Assembly (NCBI GenBank): GCA_050996405.1
Contig: JBPCRW010000152.1
Span: 1 to 5,600 of the forward strand
Source of the DNA: JBPCRW01 sp050996405
Lineage (GTDB): Bacteria; Acidobacteriota; Blastocatellia; Pyrinomonadales; Pyrinomonadaceae
Length of the DNA stretch: 5,600 nucleotides
Reading direction: 5' to 3'
Part shown: positions 1 through 5,287 of the stretch, in pieces
How the letters are laid out: every line of letters begins with the position of its first letter
Position numbering within the stretch: the stretch's first letter is position 1
Translations under genes and position numbers: made by a program
The notes under the pieces: model-generated
What the model was told of the DNA's origin: nothing
Seen by the model: the letters and a program-made list of their open reading frames with translations, nothing else
The model's database searches: none

Positions 1-309
1 GGAGGTCGGACTCAAAGATAGTTATAATTGTTGCAATTAAAAGTCTTATTTTTAGCAATTTTAAAACCTCTCCACTTTTTATCCAATCCGTCCCATTTTT
101 GGTATCCGCTTTCTCTACAGAAATTCCGTCGCATAAAGCTTAAATATTGCAAAAATTCTTTCCGGGTAAGAAAACCTGTAAATCAGACAATCTTCTTCCC
201 GCTTGGCTATAGGAATTTGTCGCTATAAAAATCAGTTTCATAGAATTTACGTGCCGAGAGTCTCGCATACGCGCCCAAAGAGTCGGGAATTTTCGGCTAA
301 AGTTTTTTG
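1..309. repeat. Left arm of a long imperfect inverted repeat (partner 5288-5600)
   Basis: Reading inward from each end of the window, this arm matches the reverse complement of 5288-5600. The first 127 bases are identical. After that come a G/T difference at 128, a T/C difference at 203, one extra A near 231 in the left arm, and five extra bases (cgccg) in the right arm near left position 250. The match stops after the base run ending at 309. The outer half is AT-rich. The longest frame in it, 28-228, starts with TTG, and both substitutions would change its amino acids (R to L, L to P), so it gives no sign of being a gene. The arm may be the end of an IS or other repeated element whose remainder lies outside the window. 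Confidence 0.95.
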
Positions 310-343
310 CTAGCTTTTCGCTAGAGCCTGTTATGAACTATGA
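310..343. other. Border between left arm and first gene; possible IS terminus
   Basis: Directly inside the arm is a small hairpin (ctagc, loop ttttc, gctag in 310-324), followed by gagcctgttatgaac at about 324-338. Read outward, that stretch looks to me like the terminal bases of an IS5-like element, but this is recollection of style and not a match I can verify. The first gene's frame is open from 344, immediately after a stop at 341-343 and with no start codon, as expected if an element inserted here and cut off its 5' end. The right arm lacks this segment because IS1 abuts it. Confidence 0.35.
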
Positions 344-958
344 TTTCTGATAAGAGCGCATGTCGCTTACGAAACGGCACTTGACCGTCGACTTCCGGGC
401 GGCGCCGGAAAGCGCGATGACTTAAAGCAGGGTCGTCTCGCCGCTTATCAGCGCGTCGCCCAGTGGTGCGGTAAACAACGCAAAACTATTGAGGACGACG
501 TCAGGATTTACAAATGTTTTTACATTGATCATCTGGCGAAAGTTCCGGACGAAACTCGCCGCGCGCAACGGACAGTTTTAATCGAAAGATTATTAAACTA
601 CGAGCGCGAGTATTTCAGAATCGCCCTTAGCTGCTCCGACCCAGAGCGAGAGATCGAAGGAGCGATCGCCCGGCTTGATCTAGCAGAGTCAGGAGGGGAA
701 CGCTACTCGGCGGCACAATTTCGACGCGAACTATTGGCTGTTTCCGTAGGTGCCGGTCGCCGTGACAATCATCCATTTCCTGAAAAAAACCATAACCAGC
801 CCGACAATCGGACGGTCTTTATCGAATGTTTTTTAACCGAAGCGGAAAACAACGCGTTGACGCTCATTGCTCGCAAGGAGGGGATCTCAACTGACGAAGC
901 GATCGGGCAGTCTGTGATGGAATTCGTTAAGTCTGTAAATCCGGGAGGTAAAAAATGA
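344..958 (+). pseudogene. 5'-truncated gene, 204 codons, C-terminal ribbon-helix-helix-like domain
   Basis: This frame is open from 344 to the stop at 956-958, but no ATG, GTG or TTG occurs until a TTG at 734 that has no Shine-Dalgarno sequence. I read it as a gene that lost its 5' end. The translation looks like real protein: a charged, mostly helical stretch from about residue 25 to 135 (including RLAAYQRVAQWCGKQ and later YERE.FRIAL), then a basic/proline linker. The last 45 residues fit a ribbon-helix-helix fold: a beta strand TVFIECFLT, helix EAENNALTLIARKEG and helix STDEAIGQSVMEFVKS. Such domains bind DNA as dimers and often serve as plasmid regulators. The stop overlaps the methyltransferase start by four bases (ATGA), so the two were cotranscribed and translationally coupled. 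The family of the N-terminal part is not recognised. If anything is still made, it would be the 74-residue product from TTG 734. Confidence 0.6.
943..949 (+). promoter_or_regulatory. Ribosome binding site fixing the methyltransferase start
   Basis: A near-consensus gggaggt lies five bases before ATG 955, inside the last codons of the upstream frame. It is the strongest Shine-Dalgarno sequence before a gene in the window and supports 955 as the start. Confidence 0.8.
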
Positions 959-1890
959 CCGAAACACATCAGGGAAATCTTACGCAATTTCCTTATCTAA
1001 GTCCGATTTTCGGGCGAGCGGGCAACAAGAGCGAAATTGCCGACGATATTTGGGAACGATTTGGCGGCGATGTTCGATGCTTTAAAGACCCTTTTTGCGG
1101 CACTGCTTCAATTTTATTGGCGCGTCCGTTGCCCGGAAATTTCGGAAGCGGAGAATACAGGGAGCAAATAAACGACGCTGACGGTTTAGTAGCCAATGCG
1201 CTGCGCGCTATTCGTGAGGCTAACCCAGGAGAGTTGGCGCGAGAATGCGAGCGCGCTTACTCGGAAACGGATTTGGTGGCGGCGCATCGATTATTTGTTC
1301 AAAAACGTAATGAGTTGGAATACAAGCTCCAATGCAACATCAATTATTTTGACCTTCGGCTCGCAGGATTATTTATTTGGGCTTCGAGGGGCTGGATCGG
1401 AGGCAGGTTAGGAGATCCTGCGACGGCAGCTAACACGAAAGTTCCGAATGCTTCGATCAGCCGATTTTTTAATAATTCGGCGGAAGACCACATTTCTTGG
1501 TTGCATCTGCGTTACCGGCGCGTGCAGATTCTTCGCGGCGACGGAATGCGAATGGTTTCAAGTGCCACGCAACTAAAAAATCCCGGAATAACGGCGGTCG
1601 TTTTCGACCCACCTTACCCGCTTTCGCGCCGGGCGCGGGTCTACGCTTACGAGGATCCGCTCATTGCCAGAAATGCGCGGCTGCTGGCTTTGGAGCTAGG
1701 CTCGCTTCCGAAATACCGCATTGCCTACTGCGGTTTTTTCAGCCGCTACGATCCTTTTTTTCCGAAAACTTGGGAACGCCTGTTCTGGAAGTCGCCGGGC
1801 GGATATTACGTGCAGGGCAGCAACCCCGAGAGCCGCAAAAATGCGAACGACGAGTGCATCTGGTTTTCTCCCGCCTGCCTTAAACCATAA
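955..1890 (+). CDS. D12-class DNA adenine N6-methyltransferase (Dam-like), solitary
   Basis: This 311-residue protein should transfer a methyl group from S-adenosylmethionine to adenine in a specific DNA site. The order of motifs is that of alpha-class D12 enzymes: an N-terminal segment around residues 14-38 that in relatives reads like 'GGKSRIA..IW.RFG' (here GRAGNKSEIADDIWERFG), the SAM-binding motif I DPFCGTA at 45-51, an NDAD segment at 73-76, a central target-recognition region, and the catalytic DPPY at 218-221. The C-terminal ECIWFSPACL is also usual in phage and plasmid members. No expected residue is missing, though the G-rich motif I reads FCGTA where F.G.G is common. The start has a strong ribosome binding site and overlaps the upstream stop. 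No restriction endonuclease is present in the window, so it probably acts alone, for example in marking or regulating element DNA or in evading host restriction. Target sequence unknown. Confidence 0.88.
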   Translation: MTETHQGNLTQFPYLSPIFGRAGNKSEIADDIWERFGGDVRCFKDPFCGTASILLARPLPGNFGSGEYREQINDADGLVANALRAIREANPGELARECERAYSETDLVAAHRLFVQKRNELEYKLQCNINYFDLRLAGLFIWASRGWIGGRLGDPATAANTKVPNASISRFFNNSAEDHISWLHLRYRRVQILRGDGMRMVSSATQLKNPGITAVVFDPPYPLSRRARVYAYEDPLIARNARLLALELGSLPKYRIAYCGFFSRYDPFFPKTWERLFWKSPGGYYVQGSNPESRKNANDECIWFSPACLKP

Positions 1891-1919
1891 ATTCGGGCGG
1901 AGATAAGACCGGACTGAAT

Positions 1920-1946
1920 ATTGTTCGACATCGCGCCCGGAACAAT
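1920..1946 (+). promoter_or_regulatory. 7-bp dyad upstream of the replication gene (possible operator)
   Basis: The arms attgttc (1920-1926) and gaacaat (1940-1946) are perfectly complementary with a 13-base spacer. Their centres are 20 bp apart, about two helical turns, which suits a dimeric DNA-binding protein. The site lies in the 134-bp gap between the methyltransferase and the primase-like gene. No clear -10/-35 pair could be assigned beside it. The same gap holds a short frame, ATG 1954 to stop 2005-2007 (17 residues), which ends 17 bases before the next gene's ATG and could be a leader peptide. Both are suggestive only. Confidence 0.35.
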
Positions 1947-2024
1947 CCGCTTGATGACAGATCTTTCGACAGAAAAAGAGTTCGCCGATTTAGCCTCTTC
2001 TCCATAAAAAACGCCGTAAAATTT

Positions 2025-3533
2025 ATGCCGATTAAAAGCTCTTCCGACGCGGAAGATGGAATTCTCATTAAAGATTATTTCAATAATTTCGTCAGGTTTT
2101 ATGCCGACTCCTACGCGATTCAATGGCACAACCAAAATCGTCATTGGAAAACCAAGCATAAAAATTTTTCGGACATTCTGATCCGAGCTCATTTAAATCA
2201 AGTTTATTCGGTTGCCGCCGCTGCCGCTTACTATCCGATCTATTATTTTTTAGATTTTGATTTCGGACCGGATGAAAACGGCGGCATTAAAAGCGATCGG
2301 ATCGGCGAAGCGATTCGTCGTTTGAATTTAACCGGCGGGCAATTTTCCCTGATGACCTCTCCGCGATTTGCGGAAACGGGTAACTGCCATCTTGCCTTAA
2401 AACTTACGGAATCAGATTCTCCCGTGCCGATCCGAAAGGGACTTCGACTTTTGCGGACGCTGGTCGGAGATTTATGCGAGGTTTATCCGCAGCCGAATAA
2501 AAAATTTAGGCTGCCGCTGGGCTTCGGTCAGCATTTAATTGAAGACGGTTTGATTCTGAGCAATCTGAGCTGGCAGAGCGCGCTGCATTTTCTGCTTAAA
2601 AAAGAAGCGGTGCAAGTTGAAAGTTTGCCGAAAATAATTGGCTCAAACAAGCCCAATTTCCGCGACGGATTTAATAGCAATAATGTTCTGGTAAAAATAA
2701 CGCATCCGCTTGATGATGACTGTCGGATATTGCTGGAAGAGGGGCTTACGGCTTACGGGACGCGGTTTGAAAGCCAATGGTTGCTGGTCTGTTATTATCA
2801 GCGGCGCGGGGCGAGCCGTGAAGATAATTTTGAAAAGTTAATTCGGTGGCTTAAAAACAGTCATCATGGCTTCTCGAAAACGATTAACCGCGGCGATTGG
2901 AAAATCGTCTGCGGCGATATTAAACGGCAGATAAAGTCTGCCTACCGCGATTCAAAGAATCGGAATAATTTTCAATCCTTACCGAATGCGGAGAAAACAG
3001 AAAGCGGCTTTACCGAATATGATCTGGCGTGGATTGCCGACGTTTTTCCGAAGGATATTGTCCGGCAAAAGAAACTGGCGAGGCTTCTATTATATTGCCG
3101 GTCAAACCGTCGGCACGGGTTTGAATGGATTTATATACCGTATCACGCGTGGCAGAAAATCGCCGGCGCGAGGACTTATAAAAAATTTATTGCTGAACTC
3201 GAAGATTTGGGAATTATTCAATCCGACCTGCGGTATCGTCACGTTAAGGATCGCTTCGATAAGAGTTTTCCGCGCAGATTCAAAGTTGATTTTCCCGCCA
3301 AGACAGGTGCTTTTATCTCCGACGGCGGTGCTGCACCGATCAGAAATTACCTCGATGCCCTGCTGGTAAAATTCGGTAGTAACGTCGCCAAGGCGGCGGA
3401 TTTTGGTCCTTCTAGCGTAGATCCTGCATTTTTTATAAAGTGTAGTAACGTCGCCAAGGCGGCGGATTTTGTCGGCATCGCCCGGCAGAGGATTTACGAA
3501 CATTTGAAACGCGGAAATTTACAAAAGAATTAG
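2025..3533 (+). CDS. AEP (archaeo-eukaryotic primase)-like replication initiator with C-terminal helix-turn-helix
   Basis: This 502-residue protein probably starts plasmid DNA replication by priming. Residues 71-80 (PIYYFLDFDF) give an hDhD motif with D77 and D79, the metal-binding motif I of archaeo-eukaryotic primases. G119-N-C-H122 resembles their S/G-x-H motif II. Residues 152-166, EVYPQP...RLPLG, match the 'E.YP....RLP.G' segment common in plasmid and phage prim-pol proteins. Residues 240-310 are helical and include a W...HHGFS.T.NR segment. Residues 365-422 look like a winged helix, and 474-497 (VAKAADFVGIARQRIYEHLKRGN) a Fis-type helix-turn-helix. SNVAKAADF occurs twice, 22 residues apart, from a DNA repeat. 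ATG 2025 is the only usual start in the open frame (open from 1884), but no clear Shine-Dalgarno precedes it. The -1 frame beyond the stop appears coding, so the C terminus may be truncated. No helicase domain is seen. The family call rests on motifs read by eye; an unrelated Rep family is possible. Confidence 0.6.
   Translation: MPIKSSSDAEDGILIKDYFNNFVRFYADSYAIQWHNQNRHWKTKHKNFSDILIRAHLNQVYSVAAAAAYYPIYYFLDFDFGPDENGGIKSDRIGEAIRRLNLTGGQFSLMTSPRFAETGNCHLALKLTESDSPVPIRKGLRLLRTLVGDLCEVYPQPNKKFRLPLGFGQHLIEDGLILSNLSWQSALHFLLKKEAVQVESLPKIIGSNKPNFRDGFNSNNVLVKITHPLDDDCRILLEEGLTAYGTRFESQWLLVCYYQRRGASREDNFEKLIRWLKNSHHGFSKTINRGDWKIVCGDIKRQIKSAYRDSKNRNNFQSLPNAEKTESGFTEYDLAWIADVFPKDIVRQKKLARLLLYCRSNRRHGFEWIYIPYHAWQKIAGARTYKKFIAELEDLGIIQSDLRYRHVKDRFDKSFPRRFKVDFPAKTGAFISDGGAAPIRNYLDALLVKFGSNVAKAADFGPSSVDPAFFIKCSNVAKAADFVGIARQRIYEHLKRGNLQKN
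3376..3471 (+). repeat. Two identical 30-bp direct repeats inside the 3' end of the replication gene
   Basis: Copies lie at 3376-3405 and 3442-3471, 66 bp (22 codons) apart, so both are read in the same frame as SNVAKAADF. Each contains the short dyad cgcc-aa-ggcg. The 36 bases between the copies do not resemble what follows the second copy, so this is not a simple tandem duplication of a 66-bp unit. The second copy begins the helix-turn-helix; the first looks like a spare half of it. Confidence 0.9.
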
Positions 3534-3640
3534 AGACAAATTTAGAGATAATTCGCCTGCTTTTGTCCGCTTTTGATGAGCATATCACTGACGTTTATGG
3601 GGGAATGCGAAAGCCGATTCTTTCCGGTAAGATGGGTTAA
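3527..3640 (+). pseudogene. Probable lost C-terminal extension of the replication gene (-1 frame)
   Basis: Shifting one base back at caa aag near the gene's end avoids the stop at 3531-3533 and continues for 37 codons as ELETNLEIIRLLLSAFDEH..., ending at 3638-3640. This starts as an amphipathic helix that flows naturally from the helix-turn-helix. The frame is open back to 3449 and has no convincing start of its own. The simplest reading is a one-base loss that shortened the protein. A programmed -1 shift on the short A run (caaaag) or a separate small gene are less likely alternatives. Confidence 0.4.
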
Positions 3641-3706
3641 ACCACGAGCAGAAGCAGAGGGGCAGCCCCCGCGCTATTAGTGATATCATACCCCGCAGCA
3701 TTCCTT

Positions 3707-3752
3707 ACTTTAGAATCCATTCTCCATAGTTAACTTTAGAATCCATTCTCCA
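3707..3752. repeat. Two 20-bp direct repeats at 26-bp period, each with an inner dyad
   Basis: The copies at 3707-3726 and 3733-3752 are identical (actttagaatccattctcca). Each contains agaat-cc-attct, a 5-bp dyad around two central bases. The 26-bp period is about two and a half helical turns. They could be iterons for the upstream helix-turn-helix replication protein, operators, or recombinase sites; the sequence does not decide. Confidence 0.85.
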
Positions 3753-3792
3753 CGCTTGTTTTGAAAATCAAGTCGAGGAATTAACTCGTCAG

Positions 3793-3823
3793 ATCGAGTT
3801 TTATTTCTTAAATAAAACTCGAT
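3793..3823. terminator. Perfect 14-bp stem with 3-base loop between convergent genes
   Basis: atcgagttttattt (3793-3806) pairs completely with 3810-3823 across a ctt loop. It lies between the rightward replication gene and the leftward transposase remnant, where a bidirectional terminator would sit. No T run follows the stem on either strand, so it is not a standard intrinsic terminator. A cruciform at an origin or a transposon-end hairpin are alternatives. Confidence 0.4.
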
Positions 3824-3974
3824 TACTCCTGATTAGATAAAGAATGGTTTTGTAGCAATAATATTTAGTATTAAAAAAGGCATTAGTTTCCGTCGCGCTT
3901 AACTACCTTTACGCTAGAAATCTCTTCCCGCTTCTTTTCAAACTGACAATAATAAGCAGTCACACAAAATAGAT

Positions 3975-4515
3975 TTATAGTTTTAGTTCTTTGAAATTCA
4001 CTTTGTATTGTAGTCCGATACCGTTGAAAATCTCTTTAATTTTCCGCTCGCATTTGGCAAACGAAGCATAATCTGACGGCTTGAGCCATTCGTATTTCGC
4101 TTTGCGCCAAAAGGTTTCCGCCTTGTTCAAGTGTGGACAATAACGCGGCAAAAAGAAAATGAACAAATCTTTCGTCTGCCATTTTTCCAGCCGCTCGGAA
4201 AACAGTTGCGAGCGATGCACCGGAGCGTTATCGAGAACCAAAACGGTCGGCTTTTCAATATATCGGCAAAAGTCATCAATGGCGGAAATCAAAAACTTGG
4301 AATTGATGTTTTCCTTTGTTTGATAAGTTACTGCCACATTATCAGGGCGAAAGATGCCAAACAAATTCAATTTTTTATCGCGCTGCGGGAAAATACGGAT
4401 TTGTTCGCCCGGTGGCTGCCACGCTCGCAGCAAACAAGGCTGCATTGAAAAACCGGCTTCGTCGCCAAAATACAAGTCAAGTTGATTGGCGGCGGCAAGT
4501 TGGGATAAAACTTTT
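3975..4515 (-). pseudogene. IS630-family transposase, C-terminal half only
   Basis: About 180 residues remain of a family usually near 340. The catalytic domain is intact: first Asp in LYFGDEAGFS, second Asp in VLVLDNAPVHRS, and Glu in CPHLNKAETFW, with 37 residues between the last two by my count. This matches the IS630 subgroup with the longer D-to-E spacing. The frame is continuous from the IS1 junction (KVLSQLAAANQLDLYFGDEAG) to the stop at 3975-3977. The N-terminal helix-turn-helix half is missing. It is not found beyond IS1, where the right inverted arm begins, so it was deleted and not just split. Without its DNA-binding half and start codon it cannot be a working transposase. Confidence 0.88.
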
Positions 4516-4539
4516 GGTAGTGGCTCAATCTAAGGAGAG
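4516..4539 (+). repeat. IS1 terminal inverted repeat, insB end
   Basis: The first 14 bases, ggtagtggctcaat, are identical to the other end, and the next ten (ctaaggagag) are similar with small gaps. The insB stop codon is contained in it. Confidence 0.88.
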
Positions 4540-5011
4540 AGCCAATTCATTGTTATAGCGATGCAAGAATAAAAACAAACATATCTCGTGCATCGCATCG
4601 CTCTTTGAAAACGACAGTGTTTTTCGGACAAAGCGGGCAAGCCGTTGGCGAAGCGTATTATTCCACCGTCCGGGCGTGCGCCGTTTCGCCGGATTCTTTT
4701 CCGCTCGCGTGATGCTGCTCAGGCGGAATGACCTGTTTGTAGGCTTCCCAAAAGTCGGAAAAGCAATGTCCGGGGCGAAACGCATCAGGAATCTTCTCCC
4801 ACAGTTTCTGACAACTTGCTTGGCTTCGGTCGCCGATGACGAACGCGACGACTTGCCGGGTCTGTCTGCACAGAGCGATCCAACTCCATCGCTTGTTGGC
4901 TTTCTTCAGAACAAATGACCATAACTCGTCGAGTTCTAAAGTCGGTTCTTCATCTGGTAAAACAAGCGTTTCCGATAACTCCGGCATTAAGAGTTTTTTT
5001 CTCTGAGCCAA
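4525..5011 (-). pseudogene. insB: IS1 insB-like transposase catalytic part, frameshifted
   Basis: This part supplies the DDE nuclease domain of the IS1 transposase and is normally made by -1 slippage from insA. In the first frame (from the slippage site to a stop at 4658-4660) the catalytic Asp residues appear in LELDELW and CFSDFWEAY, followed by GKESGETAH. Relatives continue H-x-E-R-W/F-NN, which supplies the catalytic Glu. Here the frame runs into ARTVE and a stop, while RWNNTLRQRLARFVRKTLSFSKS resumes in another frame and continues to the stop at 4525-4527. An indel therefore sits at the catalytic Glu itself. Either one base was gained in gcccgga, or one copy of a tandem 8-bp cggtggaa was lost; both give a total length divisible by three. 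Sequencing error cannot be excluded. Position 5011 is a TTG on the alternative frame; no independent start is needed. Confidence 0.85.
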
Positions 5012-5247
5012 GCACTGACTGTGTTTCGCGCCACGCCGAACGTCCGCGTCAAACCGCGCAAAGATGAGCGTTCCTCGTAAGCTCGTAAAATTTGTTCGCG
5101 CTGCTCAGGTGTGTAACCTTTCGCTTGCGGATTATCGCGGCTCATCCTTCCGCAATCGCTGCACAAATAACGCTGCTTGCCGTTGTTAGTTTTGCCGTTG
5201 CGAACCAAGTTTTCGCTTTGACAGTGATAACACTTAAGTTTGACCAT
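4987..5247 (-). CDS. insA: IS1 InsA-like zinc-finger/HTH protein
   Basis: This 86-residue protein binds the IS1 ends and is the N-terminal part of the InsAB' transposase. It has a zinc finger with C6, C9, C29 and C32 (CYHC...CSDC) and a helix-turn-helix at about residues 60-84 (SSLRGLTRTFGVARNTVSAWL). The ATG at 5247-5245 lies 40 bp inside the element end. The frame stops just after the slippage site. In classical IS1, InsA made alone represses transposition by competing for the ends; this copy appears intact and could still do so. Confidence 0.9.
   Translation of the reverse strand: MVKLKCYHCQSENLVRNGKTNNGKQRYLCSDCGRMSRDNPQAKGYTPEQREQILRAYEERSSLRGLTRTFGVARNTVSAWLREKNS
4993..4999 (-). promoter_or_regulatory. 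-1 ribosomal slippage heptamer A AAA AAC
   Basis: The coding strand has seven A then C. In the InsA frame it reads gaA AAA AAC, the canonical X XXY YYZ site used by IS1. A -1 shift here continues as KKLLMPELSETLV into the catalytic part, avoiding the insA stop at 4987-4989. Confidence 0.88.
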
Positions 5248-5263
5248 AAAGAGAGTATATCTT

Positions 5264-5287
5264 CCCTCTCTTTATTGAGCCACTACC
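5264..5287 (-). repeat. IS1 terminal inverted repeat, insA end
   Basis: Read on the minus strand from 5287 it begins ggtagtggctcaat, identical to the other end for 14 bases, then aaagagagg. Its outer edge directly abuts the first base of the right inverted arm. Confidence 0.88.

Larger units (their letters stand above)
3641..3974. other. Non-coding interval between convergent genes; candidate origin or control region
   Basis: No convincing gene lies here. The first part is GC-rich with a short ggggcagcccc hairpin at about 3659-3669. It is followed by two 20-bp direct repeats (3707-3752), a perfect 14-bp hairpin (3793-3823) and strongly AT-rich DNA up to about 3890. A primase-like gene directly upstream, dyad-bearing repeats and an AT-rich tract are what a plasmid origin can look like, but no DnaA box was found. 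The end of the IS630 element must also fall here or nearby, and I could not locate it. Confidence 0.4.
4516..5287 (-). mobile_element. IS1-family insertion sequence, 772 bp
   Basis: The element has matching terminal inverted repeats starting ggtagtggctcaat, two overlapping genes in the insA-insB arrangement, a slippage heptamer, and a length close to the roughly 770 bp of classical IS1. The insB stop lies inside the end repeat, as is usual. IS1 normally makes about 9-bp target duplications, but the flanks here (aaaactttt on the left, caaaaaact on the right) do not match. Loss of adjacent DNA after insertion would explain this, and also explains the halved IS630 gene on one side and the arm edge on the other. 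insB is frameshifted, so this copy is probably immobile. Confidence 0.9.

Noticed and set aside
28..228. 66-residue frame in the left arm (mirrored at 5373-5573)
   Set aside because: It starts with TTG and has no ribosome binding site. Both arm-to-arm substitutions in it alter amino acids, and it exists twice only because the arms are copies. A shorter opposite-strand frame with one silent difference was also seen but is too short to support.
1497..1883. 128-residue plus-strand frame inside the methyltransferase
   Set aside because: Out-of-frame shadow of a gene whose motifs are clear in the main frame.
1806..2192. 128-residue minus-strand frame across the methyltransferase/replication gene junction
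   Set aside because: Antisense to two better supported genes, with no recognisable domain.
3560..3615. Hammerhead-ribozyme-like gatgag...cgaaa
   Set aside because: The core lacks the required C before TGATGA and no proper stems I-III form.
3582..3704. Crossed pairings atatcact/agtgatat and ggaatgc/gcattcc suggesting an RNA pseudoknot
   Set aside because: Only 7-8 bp each, partly inside the apparent coding extension, and not backed by other structure; could be chance.
3376..3752. CRISPR-like repeats
   Set aside because: Two unrelated pairs of repeats, each with two copies only, one pair inside a gene, no cas gene nearby.
4131..4918. Plus-strand frames opposite the transposases
   Set aside because: Antisense shadows of the IS630 and IS1 genes, without domains.
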